Below are positions 26,212 to 35,817 of a DNA stretch of 64,000 nucleotides, in pieces. Under the pieces are notes generated by a model that had not been told where the DNA came from, made no database searches, and worked only from the letters and a program-made list of their open reading frames with translations. How positions within the stretch are numbered: the first letter of the stretch is position 1; each line of letters starts with the position of its first letter. The translations under genes and the position numbers were made by a program. The stretch covers positions 62,001 to 126,000 of the forward strand of contig NZ_BOOP01000026.1 of the NCBI RefSeq assembly GCF_016863295.1, in the 5' to 3' direction. The stretch comes from Planotetraspora phitsanulokensis. Lineage in GTDB: Bacteria; Actinomycetota; Actinomycetes; Streptosporangiales; Streptosporangiaceae.

Positions 26212-27674
26212 CGCACGACGAACAAGCCTCGTGAGGTCCAGCGGGCCCCGGGGGTGTAGGAACCGTTCAGGACGTCGAGTTGCCAGTTGCGGGTCCGCCC
26301 GGTGTGGCCGACCACCCACACGGTGGCGACACCGGCCAGGCGGCGGGCCAATGCCCGGCGCCCGACATGGCGCCCGCCGAAGCTGCCGTCGCGTATCGGC
26401 GACCTGGACAGGGCGACGTCGTCCAGGCGCGCGAAGACATCCGGGTACACGAGCTCGTACTTCCTGACCTTCCCGGGGATGAACACCACCCCGTCGCCCG
26501 GTCGCGCCGAGGACGCGAGCACCGCGGCGACGGGTTCGGGGTCGTCCTGCCTGCCGTCGGCCCCCCGCGTCGCGATCTGACCCGGGATCGACAACCCGAA
26601 CGCCACGCAGAGCAGGGCGACGGCGGCCTTCCGGGGAAGAGCGGCCAGCGCCGCCCCGGCGAGGAGCGCGGCGGCGGGCACGCTGCACACGACGTACCTG
26701 AAGACGTAGACGGGATGCCCCGCCCAGGAGACGGCCATCAGCACGAGTGGCGGAATCAACAGCCAGGGCACCGTCAGCCGGGTCAGCTCGGTGAGCGGCG
26801 CACGCGTCGGCGCGCCGTGCCTGGCCTGCCGCGTCCGCCGGATCCCGCGGGCGACGCCGAAGATCGCGAGACCCCACACCAGGGGGGCGACCCCTGCCCA
26901 CGCGGGAGTCAGCGCGCCGAGATCTCCGAAGAGCTGGACGGCGAGCATGCCGGCGTCCCCCGCGTCGGGCGCGGAGATCCAGCCGATCTGCGCGCTCTGC
27001 CCGGACGCGAACCAGGCGAACGGCGCCATCGCGGCCGTCGCCAGGGCCGCGGCGGCGGCCCATTTCGCGAAGGACCGCCGGGACCAGGCGACGTAGACGC
27101 CGTGCGCCCCCACCACGAGGAACGCGAACAGGTTCAGGAAGGCCAGGGCCGCGAGGGCCGTGCCGTACAGCAGGAACGCCCGTCGTGACGGCTCCCGGAC
27201 CGCGCGCAGGAGCAGCAGGGTCACGCCGATCGTCGCCGCCATCGTCATCGGATACGGCCTGGCCTCCTGCACGTACCGGGAGAAGACCGGTGTCACGGCC
27301 ATCAGGGCTCCGCCGTACAGACCTGCCCGCGGCTCGCCGAGCGCCCGACCGAGGGCGCCCACGCCCGCGGCGGCGAGCGCCCCGGCCAGGACGGACGGCA
27401 GGCGAAGCGCCACCTCGCCGGTCCCGAAGACCACCGCGACGACGTGCATGAACGCGTAGTAGACGCCGTGCACCGCGTCGACGCCGCTCAGCAGGTGCGC
27501 GAGCTGGAACGGCGTCCTGCTCACCGCGCTGACCGTGGCGGCCTCGTCCCGCCAGACAGGCGGGCCGCCCAGGTCCCACAGCCCGGCGACGAGCGCGAGC
27601 GCGGCCGGTACGGCGACGCAGGCGCTCGGCCGGGGAACGGACAGGCGTGCCAGGCGGGGGACGACGAGGTTCAT
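26151..27674 (-). CDS. GT-C (GT39-like) membrane glycosyltransferase
   Basis: A 507-residue polytopic protein with about ten to eleven hydrophobic helices. The first periplasmic loop carries the GT-C metal-binding acidic motif in VWRDEAATVSAV. A later VQEARPYPM segment and a soluble C-terminal domain (about 380-507) are typical of family 39/83-like, polyprenyl-phosphate-sugar-dependent transferases that work on the outer face of the membrane. Its ATG overlaps the stop codon of the upstream GT2-TagF gene by 4 bp (ATGA), so it is translationally coupled to polymer synthesis. Its 3' end overlaps the convergent Stealth gene. Confidence 0.88.
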   Translation of the reverse strand: MNLVVPRLARLSVPRPSACVAVPAALALVAGLWDLGGPPVWRDEAATVSAVSRTPFQLAHLLSGVDAVHGVYYAFMHVVAVVFGTGEVALRLPSVLAGALAAAGVGALGRALGEPRAGLYGGALMAVTPVFSRYVQEARPYPMTMAATIGVTLLLLRAVREPSRRAFLLYGTALAALAFLNLFAFLVVGAHGVYVAWSRRSFAKWAAAAALATAAMAPFAWFASGQSAQIGWISAPDAGDAGMLAVQLFGDLGALTPAWAGVAPLVWGLAIFGVARGIRRTRQARHGAPTRAPLTELTRLTVPWLLIPPLVLMAVSWAGHPVYVFRYVVCSVPAAALLAGAALAALPRKAAVALLCVAFGLSIPGQIATRGADGRQDDPEPVAAVLASSARPGDGVVFIPGKVRKYELVYPDVFARLDDVALSRSPIRDGSFGGRHVGRRALARRLAGVATVWVVGHTGRTRNWQLDVLNGSYTPGARWTSRGLFVVRYERRAGDPPWSSSNGTGVG

Positions 27675-30600
27675 GTCAGCATCCTGGAGACCACTCGTTC
27701 GGAGGCGCGGCCGTCGTCCCACGGGCAGAAGGCATATCGGAAGTCGTCGTATCTGACCTTGTAAGACGATGGGTCGCCATATTTCAGTACTTCGATGACG
27801 TCGTCCGACGTGCGGACGATCGGCCCGGGGGCGTCGGCCTCGAAGTCGAAGTAGAAGCCGCGCACCTCGTCGCGGTACCGCTCGAGGTCGTAGGCGAAGA
27901 ACACCATCGGCCGGCCCGTGCAGGCGAAGTCGAACAGGGCCGACGAGTAGTCCGTGACGAGCACGTCGGCGGCGGCCAGCAGATCGGCCATATCCGGAAA
28001 TCTCGAGACATCGATGGCACCCGGCGGGACGGACATGCGGTCGGCCACCAGGTAGTGCGCCCGGACCAGCAGCACGTGGTCGTCGCCCAGGGCGTCCACG
28101 GCCCGGCCGGCGTCGAGCCGCAGCCGGAGGTCGCCCCGGGCGCCCGGCTCGCCGTCCCGCCACGTGGGCGCGTAGAGGACGATCCGCTTGTCCTCGGGGA
28201 CGCCGAGGAGGCGGCGCACCCGCGCGCCCTGTTCCTGGCGGAAGAGCACGTCGTTGCGGGGATAACCCGAGTTCAGCACCTCCCCGGGAAAGCCGAAGGC
28301 GCTGCGCAGGATCGGTGTGGAGAACGGGTTGGGCGAGATCAGCACGTCCCACATCGCGGCGTAGCGCTCCAGGTCGCCGTCCAGGTCCCGCTGCGCGTAC
28401 GGCATGGCGCCGATGTCGCGGCCCAGGCGTTTGAGCGGCGTGCCGTGCCAGGTCTGCACGAACAGCTGGCCCGGACGCTTGCGGTACCAGCTGGGCTGGG
28501 TCCTCCGGTTGGCCACGACGAAACGGCTGGTGCGCAGCGCGTGCTCGTGTTCGCGGGAGCCGTACAGGACCGTTCGGACGCCCGGCGGCGGCGCGAACTG
28601 CCCGTCCCGGGTGACCCAGATCAGCTCCGTGCCGGGATGACGGCGCGCGAGCTCCTCGGAGATCGCCCTTGGGTTGCAGGAGTACTGGCCGCCTCCGTAG
28701 CTGTCGAACAGCGCGGCGTCCCCGAGCCGTCCGCCGCCGCGGAGCAGTCCGCCCGCGGGTCCGCCGTGGAACGGGCCGCCCCTGCGCCGCCGCAGGGTCG
28801 CGCGACGGCCGCGCTCGTCCGGTCCCAGCGCGGGCCTGACCGCCAGGCTGAGCTCCCCGGCCAGGTTGGTGCGGAAGGAGATCTCGTGGATCGGGGTCGT
28901 GCGTGGCCCGGGCAACTCCGCCACCAGGCCGGGGCTCAGCCGCAGCCATCGGCCGCCGGACGACACCCGCCATGTCCCGCTGCGCAGCGGCAGTCCCCCG
29001 GCCGTCCTGCCGACCGTCGCCGACCAGCGGCCGCCTTCGCGGCGCAGCGGCCACTCGTGGCGTTCCGCCCCGCACGCCGCCACGATCCGGTCCCCGTCGC
29101 CGTCCCCCACTCCGGACAGGACCAGTTCGTCGGCGTCGGTCCACTCGACGGCGGTCACCTGGTCTCCCGGGTGCGGCGCCGGGGCCGGATGGGCGGCCGC
29201 CCTGAGGACCAGCCCGTCCTCCCGGGTGAGGGTGACGCGCACCCCGCCGGCGCTGAACGTCCGCTCGCCCGCACTCCGGGCGCCCGCGGCACGGCCGGAC
29301 CGGGTCACCCCGTGGGCCGAGACGCGGACGTGGAGCGTCCACCGGCCGGACCGCAGGTCGTGTGCTGCGACCTCGGTCGCGAATCCCGACATGTCATGGC
29401 ACACGGCGGACTGTCGGGAGTTCGCGGTCACATCCGGCCGCGGGATCCGCGTGACAGGCAACTCGATCCGCTCACCGCCCCGCTGGAGCCAGAGCTCAAG
29501 GCGGCTGCGCCGGCTGCCGAGATGGGCGATGTAGGCATGCCCCTCGATCCGCACCACGCCGTCGCCGCCGCTTCGCACGTCGTCGACACGCGCGCGGAGC
29601 TTGAGGTCGTGCGCCGCCGAGAAGACCTCGTCGGAGATCCTGTCGTCGTACAGGAACGGGTAGTCGTGGAACCAGCGGGGGCGTAACAGGCCCCGCCGGA
29701 CGACGCCGCAGTCCATGACCTGCTCTCCGGCGAACCGCTGAACCTCCGACAACTCCTTCGCCATTCCCCGGATCAGCAGGAAGAACATGAGCCGCCTGAG
29801 CGCGGTCGACCCGTCGGCCGCGTGGGGGTGCAGCGTCGCGAGGGCGGGCGCGAGGGCCCAGAGCCCGCCGAGGTCCCTCCGGACGGCGGCGGTGTCGAGG
29901 ACCTCCGCGACCGCCTCCTCCACCTCCCCGTCCCAGTGCGTCCTCAGCCGGGGGTCGTGCCGCTCCAGCAGGGCGGAGACGTCCAGCATCGCCGCCAGCC
30001 GCCGTTCGGGGTCGGCGGGTTCGTCCGCCGCGGGGCGGCACAGCCGTACGACGTCGGCGAGCACGTCCGTCGACCGGGAGAGCACGTGCGCGGGAATGGC
30101 GACGGGGAAGTCCGCGGGCACGCCGTCGGGGAACCGGAACCGGTGTTCGTCCCAGAACGTGCGGCGGAAGACCTTGTTCGCCATCGATCTGTCATGGATC
30201 AGCTGGGGAAGCCGCGTTATGTGCGTGCGGGGGACGCCGACGCCGTCGGTACCCGGAAGCCAGGCGGAGTCCTCCACGGTCTCCCCCGGCGTGCGTCCCA
30301 CGGACAGCGGAACGGGCAACGGAGCGGACCTTCCACAGGCCAGATCCGACCCGGTGACCTCGAGGCTCTCCACGAGCGCCCGGTAGGCCCCGGTGGGCAC
30401 CACGGAATCGGCACCGGCGAAGGCCAGGTAGGTCCCTCTCGCCCGCTCGGCGCCCGCGTTCCTCGCCGCGCCCGCGTCCCGCCCCTCCGGCACGACGACG
30501 GACGACCACCGATCTCGTACGGCTCCCGCCCCCTGACCGGCGAGGACGATCTCGATCCCCGTGAGGGCCTGGCCCCTGAGCGAGTCGAGGCACTCCCCGA

Positions 30601-30706
30601 GATGCTCCTCCTCGCCCAGGACGGGCACGACCACCGAGAGCACGGGGGCAGGCGTCGACCGGCATGCGGATGCATGGTCCATCAATCTCGATCCCGTCGT
30701 CTCCAT
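27671..30706 (-). CDS. GT2 (degenerate) / TagF-like glycerophosphotransferase fusion
   Basis: A 1011-residue protein. Residues ~22-240 are a GT2 fold with key motifs lost: the VDDGS position reads VLAGQGAG (54-61), the DxD position reads FAGADS (96-101), and the acidic ED segment after the FRFP sequence is absent. A beta-rich middle part follows (about 370-640). Residues ~660-1011 are an intact CDP-glycerol glycerophosphotransferase domain: QTWHGTPLK, GYPRNDVLF, LYAPTWRD, LVRAHYL and VTDYSSALFDFACTGRP. Both histidines known to be essential in TagF enzymes are present. ATG 30706 lies 12 nt after the preceding fusion gene, and the GT-C gene follows with overlap. It probably builds or decorates a poly(polyol-phosphate) wall polymer. 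Confidence 0.9.
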   Translation of the reverse strand: METTGSRLMDHASACRSTPAPVLSVVVPVLGEEEHLGECLDSLRGQALTGIEIVLAGQGAGAVRDRWSSVVVPEGRDAGAARNAGAERARGTYLAFAGADSVVPTGAYRALVESLEVTGSDLACGRSAPLPVPLSVGRTPGETVEDSAWLPGTDGVGVPRTHITRLPQLIHDRSMANKVFRRTFWDEHRFRFPDGVPADFPVAIPAHVLSRSTDVLADVVRLCRPAADEPADPERRLAAMLDVSALLERHDPRLRTHWDGEVEEAVAEVLDTAAVRRDLGGLWALAPALATLHPHAADGSTALRRLMFFLLIRGMAKELSEVQRFAGEQVMDCGVVRRGLLRPRWFHDYPFLYDDRISDEVFSAAHDLKLRARVDDVRSGGDGVVRIEGHAYIAHLGSRRSRLELWLQRGGERIELPVTRIPRPDVTANSRQSAVCHDMSGFATEVAAHDLRSGRWTLHVRVSAHGVTRSGRAAGARSAGERTFSAGGVRVTLTREDGLVLRAAAHPAPAPHPGDQVTAVEWTDADELVLSGVGDGDGDRIVAACGAERHEWPLRREGGRWSATVGRTAGGLPLRSGTWRVSSGGRWLRLSPGLVAELPGPRTTPIHEISFRTNLAGELSLAVRPALGPDERGRRATLRRRRGGPFHGGPAGGLLRGGGRLGDAALFDSYGGGQYSCNPRAISEELARRHPGTELIWVTRDGQFAPPPGVRTVLYGSREHEHALRTSRFVVANRRTQPSWYRKRPGQLFVQTWHGTPLKRLGRDIGAMPYAQRDLDGDLERYAAMWDVLISPNPFSTPILRSAFGFPGEVLNSGYPRNDVLFRQEQGARVRRLLGVPEDKRIVLYAPTWRDGEPGARGDLRLRLDAGRAVDALGDDHVLLVRAHYLVADRMSVPPGAIDVSRFPDMADLLAAADVLVTDYSSALFDFACTGRPMVFFAYDLERYRDEVRGFYFDFEADAPGPIVRTSDDVIEVLKYGDPSSYKVRYDDFRYAFCPWDDGRASERVVSRMLT

Positions 30707-30718
30707 CCCGCCGGCGCG

Positions 30719-33700
30719 TCAGGCGAACAGCCGGTCGGCCACCCGGGCGGCGGCCCGGCCGTCGTCCATCGGGCAGTAGCGTGCGGCGAAGGCGTCGCCC
30801 AGTCCCGCGTACTTCTCCGCGACCTCGCCGAGGTCCCGGATCGCCTCGGCGACCTCGTCCGCGGTGCTCAGCCAGGGGCCCGGCGCCTCGGCCCGGAAGT
30901 CGAGGTAGAGGCCGGTCGGCGGGACGTCGACGTGGAACAGGATGGGACGGCCCGTGACGGCGAAGTCGAACATCGCCCTGGAGCAGTCCGTCACCAGCGC
31001 GTCGGCGGCGAGATAGAGCTCGTGGCAGTCGGGGAACGCCGACACGTCGAGCACGCCGGCGGGCGTGGCCCGGCCCTCGTCCGCGCGCCGGGCGAGCAGC
31101 ACCCGGTCGTCACGGAGCGCGGCGGCGACGAACTCGAGGTCGAGCGTCTCCTCCCCCTCCGGGGCGTACAGGACGAGCCGCCACCCGTCCGGGACTCCGA
31201 GCCTCCTCCTGACACGCGCGGCCCCCGCTTCGTGTCCCGACGCCCGCAGGACGTCGTTGCGTGGCAGGCCCGCCTCCACGATCTCCCCATGGAACCCGAA
31301 GGCCTGCCGCAGCAGCGGCGTCCACCAGGGGCCGGCCGACAGCAGGTGGCTCCACTGCGCGACCTGCCTGGACAGCCGCCCATGCCGCACGGCTCCGTCG
31401 TGGCCGATCTTCCCCAGCGGGGACCCGTGCCAGGTCTGCAGGACCGTCTGACCGGGCCGACGCTCGAACCAGGGCGGCAGATGGTCGTTGGTCACGACGT
31501 AACGGCAGCGGGCGAGCGCCTCGTAGTACTCCCGCCCGTGCGTCCGCACCGCCTCCACATCACCGGGGAGCGCCACCTGGCCGTCGTGCACGTTCCACAG
31601 GACGGTGAGCTCCGTCCCCCGCCGCCTGAGCTCCTGGTAGATGGCACGGGGGCTGTCGGAGAACGCCGTGCCGTCGTCGCAGTCGAACAGGACCGCGGGC
31701 CACATCGGCTTTTCGCGCGACGCCGGATAGGACTCCTTGCGAAACGCCCGCTGAGCCCGGACGCCCCGCTCGTCGCCCGACAGATCGCCGCTCACGGCGA
31801 GGACCGCGTGCCCGGCGCCGTCCCCGTCGAGCGTGAAGGTGCGCCGGGCCGTCTCGTGGACCAGCGCGCAGCCGGGCGTGAACTCGACCGGCAGGTCCCG
31901 GTCCGAGCCCCGGACCCGCACGGCCAGGCCGTACCGGCCGCGCGGCAGCGGAAGCCGGCCCAGTGGCGAGCCGACGGCCTCCGGCGTGAGCCGCGCCCGG
32001 AACCGGGCGCCCGTCCCTTCGACCGGCGCCGTCCGCTCGAGTCTGCCGTCGCGTGCGCGCACCACCAGGGCGGCCGGCTCGTACGGCTCGGCGAAGCCGC
32101 CCTCGATCAGCAGTTCGCCGCCGGGGAGCCATTCCGCCAGGTCCACGAACGCGGCTGCGGGCTGGTCGCGCAGCATGAGGCCGCCGCCATGGTCGCGGAA
32201 CACGACGACCTCCCGCCCGGCGAGGCCATGACGCCCGGCCGGCAGGTCCTCGGCGAAGGTCACCGGAGTCACCACTCCGTCGGCCGATCGCACCTCGACC
32301 CGCCACTCGGCGGACGGGTCCGCCAGCCCTCTCTCGGTGACGGACCTCCTGCGTGCGGGAAGGACGTCACGCAAGTCGATGTCGGCCGAGAACACGCGGC
32401 CGTCGGTCCTGATCGGATAAAGCAGCGGCACGCCGCCGGGCCTGCGCGTCACGCGGAGCACCGGCTCTGGGCCGAGGCCCCCGGCGACGCGATCCCCGGC
32501 CCTGCGCCCTCCGGCGTGCGCCGACCGGCTCCGGGCGTCCCCCTTGGCGGCCGCGCCTCCCTTTGCGGCCGCGCCCCCCTTGGCGGCCGGGCCGTCCGCC
32601 ACGATCTCGCCCTCCAGGCGCAGGCGGCCGCCCCACAGGCTCTGCCTGACGACCCGCGCCCGCTCGCCGTCCACTCGCAGAGCCAGGACCCCGGCCTCCG
32701 TGAAGTGTGGCACCACGTACCGGCCCCGCCCGGCAGACCGGGCGCCCACCTGCGTGGAGCGGCCGGCTCCCGGATCGGCGAGCGGCCCCCGCACCACCGC
32801 GCCCCGGTGGAGCAGCCGCATCTCGACGTGCCACAGTCCCTCGTCGGCGGCGAGCCTCCTCGGATCGATCGTGAGGCGGAACCCGCCCCAGTCCTCGCGG
32901 CCGTCGTGCCCGCCCCGGGACACCTTCGAGCGCCTGACCGACGCACCGACGCGGACGCGCCGCCCGGTCTCCTCATGGACGACCGACGCGAAGACCTGCT
33001 GGTGGAACCGCCGGGTCGGGCGCAGATGACGCGGCGTCGCCCGTCCCTCCACGACCAGCCTGCCCTCCCGCCAGCCGATCTGGTCGATCCGGTGGTGGAG
33101 GGTGTCGGCGAAGCGCGAGAGCGCGGCGGGCAGCCGTTCCAGCAACGGGGTGGCCAGGTACGACCGGCCGAACCGTCGCACGAGCCTGTCCCCCGACGCC
33201 GCCTGACGGTCCCAGGTGACGACCTCCAGCAGGTCGGCCGCCCGCCTGTGCCGGACGAGGTGCCATTCCAGCCGCCTGAGGGCCGGCAGCCCGTCCAGCA
33301 CGGCGGGCGAGACGCGGCCCAGATACTCGCCGGCGAGATCGAGGAAGCGCTCGCGGTAGGCCTCCGACGCCTGGTCGAGGACGTCGACGAAGTTCGTCAG
33401 GTCGCTGTCGAGGACGGCGTGGTCCCAGGCGGGGATGTGCGCGGCGAGCCGTTCGGCCTCGAGGAACCTCCGCACCGACAACACGGCGGAGAAGCGGTCG
33501 GTGAGGTGCTGCACCCGGGTCTTCTTCTGGGTGATGGACCGGCTGCCCGCGGCGCGTTCACGCCACAGGTACACCTGGGCCGGCAGGACGTCGACCGAAC
33601 CCGCGAGGACGTGGCCGCGCAACGCCACGAGCATGTCCTCGTACAGCACGCCGTGGGGGAAGCTGAAGCCGTGCGCGTCCCAGAAGGACCGGCGCCACAA

Positions 33701-34180
33701 TTTGTTGGTGACCTGCCGGTCCCTCATCAGGCCTGCGCTACGCGTCACGTGCGTGGTGGTCGCCGGCCCGGCGAAGACGGCCCGGTGCATCGCCGACTGC
33801 CGGACCCGCCGTCCGTCGTACCTGCCGACGTTGCCCGTGGCCAGGTCGGAGCCGGACTCCTGCAGGCTCCCCAGCATGTACTCGAGCGCGTACGGCGGAA
33901 GCAGGTCGTCGCCGTCGAGGAAGGCGAGGAAGTCGCCGGTCGCGTGGCGGACCCCCGTGTCGCGCGCCGCGCCCAGCCCGCGGTTGGCCTGGCGGATCAA
34001 CCGGAACCGCCCGTCCCGCTCGGCGAACCGCCCGGCGATCTCCGCGCTCGAGTCCGGGGACCCGTCGTCGACCATGACGACGTCGAGGTCCTCCCAGGTC
34101 TGCGCCGCCACCGACTCCAGGCAGGCGGGAAGGTAGAGCTCCACGTCGTGGATCGGGACGATGACGCTGATGCGAGGCAC
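30719..34180 (-). CDS. GT2 / TagF-like fusion with degenerate phosphotransferase
   Basis: An 1153-residue paralogue of the next gene. The N-terminal GT2 is canonical: VIVPIHDVELYLPACLESV, VVMVDDGSPDSS, FLDGDD and, after the NKLWRRSFW segment, YEDM. The middle is a long beta-rich region with an AAKGGA repeat linker near 545. The C-terminal TagF-like domain keeps QTWHGSPLG and GLPRNDVL, but LYAPTWR is changed to LYAPEGEE, the second catalytic-histidine segment reads LARRADEG, and TDYSS reads TDCSR. Glycerophosphotransfer by this copy is therefore doubtful while its glycosyltransferase looks active. It shares an operon with the neighbouring GT2 genes. Confidence 0.88.
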   Translation of the reverse strand: MPRISVIVPIHDVELYLPACLESVAAQTWEDLDVVMVDDGSPDSSAEIAGRFAERDGRFRLIRQANRGLGAARDTGVRHATGDFLAFLDGDDLLPPYALEYMLGSLQESGSDLATGNVGRYDGRRVRQSAMHRAVFAGPATTTHVTRSAGLMRDRQVTNKLWRRSFWDAHGFSFPHGVLYEDMLVALRGHVLAGSVDVLPAQVYLWRERAAGSRSITQKKTRVQHLTDRFSAVLSVRRFLEAERLAAHIPAWDHAVLDSDLTNFVDVLDQASEAYRERFLDLAGEYLGRVSPAVLDGLPALRRLEWHLVRHRRAADLLEVVTWDRQAASGDRLVRRFGRSYLATPLLERLPAALSRFADTLHHRIDQIGWREGRLVVEGRATPRHLRPTRRFHQQVFASVVHEETGRRVRVGASVRRSKVSRGGHDGREDWGGFRLTIDPRRLAADEGLWHVEMRLLHRGAVVRGPLADPGAGRSTQVGARSAGRGRYVVPHFTEAGVLALRVDGERARVVRQSLWGGRLRLEGEIVADGPAAKGGAAAKGGAAAKGDARSRSAHAGGRRAGDRVAGGLGPEPVLRVTRRPGGVPLLYPIRTDGRVFSADIDLRDVLPARRRSVTERGLADPSAEWRVEVRSADGVVTPVTFAEDLPAGRHGLAGREVVVFRDHGGGLMLRDQPAAAFVDLAEWLPGGELLIEGGFAEPYEPAALVVRARDGRLERTAPVEGTGARFRARLTPEAVGSPLGRLPLPRGRYGLAVRVRGSDRDLPVEFTPGCALVHETARRTFTLDGDGAGHAVLAVSGDLSGDERGVRAQRAFRKESYPASREKPMWPAVLFDCDDGTAFSDSPRAIYQELRRRGTELTVLWNVHDGQVALPGDVEAVRTHGREYYEALARCRYVVTNDHLPPWFERRPGQTVLQTWHGSPLGKIGHDGAVRHGRLSRQVAQWSHLLSAGPWWTPLLRQAFGFHGEIVEAGLPRNDVLRASGHEAGAARVRRRLGVPDGWRLVLYAPEGEETLDLEFVAAALRDDRVLLARRADEGRATPAGVLDVSAFPDCHELYLAADALVTDCSRAMFDFAVTGRPILFHVDVPPTGLYLDFRAEAPGPWLSTADEVAEAIRDLGEVAEKYAGLGDAFAARYCPMDDGRAAARVADRLFA
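32536..32592. repeat. In-frame 18-bp tandem repeat in the 1153-residue fusion
   Basis: Three imperfect 18-bp units containing TTGGCGGCCG or TTTGCGGCCGCG encode AAKGGA-AAKGGA-AAKGDA in a linker between the middle region and the next beta-rich part. It is a low-complexity hinge with no catalytic meaning, and probably arose by slippage. Confidence 0.75.
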
Positions 34181-34232
34181 AGGTGGAATCCTTAGAACTC
34201 GTCCGTCGGATGGCGGTCTTCCGGTGCGCCGA

Positions 34233-35735
34233 TCAGCGGTGGACGTTTCCCCGCATCGCCGCCCCGAGGACGCGCGCCCTGGTCACGGCACAGCGCAGCG
34301 GTCCGGTCCTGGTGACGACGAGCCCGGCTCCCTCCGGGGTGCCGCGCAGCCTGACGCGGCGTCCCTCGAAGTCGGCGACCACGCGCTCGTCCCGGATGAC
34401 GCTCAGCGGCAGCCCGGTCTCGGCTCCGAACCGGTCGCGGGCGACCAGCCGCAGCCCCGCCTCGCCGTACGGCAGGGCGCGTTCGGGCAGGTCGCAGGAC
34501 CAGGAGAAGAACCCCGGCCTGGCCCGGGTCACGTGCACCTCCCGGCGGCAGACGGCGTCGCCCACCTCGAGCAGCAGGTCGGAGCGCACCTCTCCCTGCG
34601 TGGCGAGGAGCCCGGGCGCGAGGACCTGGCCGCCCACCCGGAGCAGGGTGGCGTGGCCGGCCGGGCGAAGCCTGCAGACGACGGCGGTCAGCGGCTGGAC
34701 CCTGAGCAGGTCGCCGAACGTCTCGAGATCAGGCAGGTCCAGGTAGACGCGGCCCGAGAGCACACGGAGCCGCCCCCGGGCGACCGGGCGCCGGATCGTC
34801 TCGGGCTCCCCCAGGCAGGTCCCGATCGCGCGCAGCCCGTCGTCCAGGCGGCCGCCGCGCCTCGCCAGGGCCTCGGTGAGGATCTCGGTCATCACCGGCG
34901 GGGAGATCTCCTTGAACATGATCGACGTCCGGTGGGCGAAGTCGGCGAGCCCGGCGTCGTCGAGAGTGGCCGCGGCGGCCTCGGCGTGACGGAGCTGCGT
35001 GGCGCCCACCCAGCGCATGAGAGCCCGCCGCACCTCGGGCGGACGGCCCTCACAGTGCCCGGCGACCTGTTCGGCGTCCGCTAGACGTGCCATGATCCCG
35101 TCCTCCTCGAGGGACGGATCGTCCCCGGAGTACGGGGCCTTGACGCGAGCCGCGTCCTGGTCGCGGGCCGGCCTGCAGCAGATCTGGTCGCTCAGCACCA
35201 GGCGGCGCGCGTCGAGCATGAGCGCCAGCAGGGCCGGGACGCCATGGGACAGATCGGCCCGTGTGGTCGCCACCAGCTCACGCGCGAAGAGCTTGTTCGA
35301 GGCAGGCCCGCCGCAGACGATGTCCGGCGCCTCGGCGACGGAGCCGATGACCCGCTCGCCCAGCGCGAGCTCCTTGCGCCACGCGCAGCCGGGAGCGGTG
35401 CCGGCCATGTCACCGACGACCACGTCGGCGTCATGCCGGGCGGCCAGCTCCATCAGGCCGTCGAGCCCTCCGGGCACGTACACGTCGCCGGCGTCGAGGA
35501 AGGCGAGATGGCGGCCCTGCGCGCCGGCCACGGCGGCGGTGACGGTCTCGGCCCGGCGCATGGGCTTGCCGAGCACACGGACCTCGTCCGCGAGGTCTCC
35601 GCGGGCACCCTCCTCGACGAGGATCACCTCGACGCGGTGGCGGAACCTCTGGACGTCGATGGAGTCGAGAGCGTCTCGCAGCCACCCGCCCGCGTCCCGC
35701 GTCGGCAGGATCACGCTCACCTCAGGCTTTGCCAT
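34233..35735 (-). CDS. GT2-like glycosyltransferase with C-terminal beta-rich region
   Basis: A 500-residue protein. The GT2 fold occupies residues 1 to about 220 (SVILPTRDAGGWLRDALDSI). The VDDGS position reads VEEGAR and the DxD position reads LDAGDVY, so catalysis is uncertain. The SNKLFAREL segment matches the NKxFxRxFW region of the two big fusions, so this is a relative that lacks the glycerophosphotransferase domain. The remainder (about 300-500) is beta-rich and resembles the middle region of the fusions. ATG with a GGGGGGAC stretch upstream. It sits between the fusions and the other GT2 genes on one strand, 52 bp from the next. Confidence 0.8.
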   Translation of the reverse strand: MAKPEVSVILPTRDAGGWLRDALDSIDVQRFRHRVEVILVEEGARGDLADEVRVLGKPMRRAETVTAAVAGAQGRHLAFLDAGDVYVPGGLDGLMELAARHDADVVVGDMAGTAPGCAWRKELALGERVIGSVAEAPDIVCGGPASNKLFARELVATTRADLSHGVPALLALMLDARRLVLSDQICCRPARDQDAARVKAPYSGDDPSLEEDGIMARLADAEQVAGHCEGRPPEVRRALMRWVGATQLRHAEAAAATLDDAGLADFAHRTSIMFKEISPPVMTEILTEALARRGGRLDDGLRAIGTCLGEPETIRRPVARGRLRVLSGRVYLDLPDLETFGDLLRVQPLTAVVCRLRPAGHATLLRVGGQVLAPGLLATQGEVRSDLLLEVGDAVCRREVHVTRARPGFFSWSCDLPERALPYGEAGLRLVARDRFGAETGLPLSVIRDERVVADFEGRRVRLRGTPEGAGLVVTRTGPLRCAVTRARVLGAAMRGNVHR

Positions 35736-35777
35736 TGTCCCCCCCGGTGTCGCATGCGACAGCGAGTTGAAACGTTA

Positions 35778-35796
35778 CCGTCACGCATAGTGACGG
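35778..35796. promoter_or_regulatory. 7-bp inverted repeat in the inter-GT2 gap
   Basis: CCGTCAC (35778-35784) and GTGACGG (35790-35796) flank a 5-nt spacer in the 82-bp gap between two GT2 genes. On the plus strand a T-rich GTTTTGCTTT follows. It could be a terminator for the upstream GT2 gene or an operator for the downstream one; position alone does not decide. Confidence 0.4.
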
Positions 35797-35817
35797 CCGT
35801 TTTGCTTTACCAGCTCT

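Noticed and set aside
29822-34195. A 1457-codon open frame on the plus strand antisense to both GT2-TagF genes
   Set aside because: It has the Arg/Gly/Pro/His-rich composition of a shadow of high-GC third codon positions, no domain, and no plausible ribosome-binding site. The minus-strand frames carry clear GT2 and TagF motifs.
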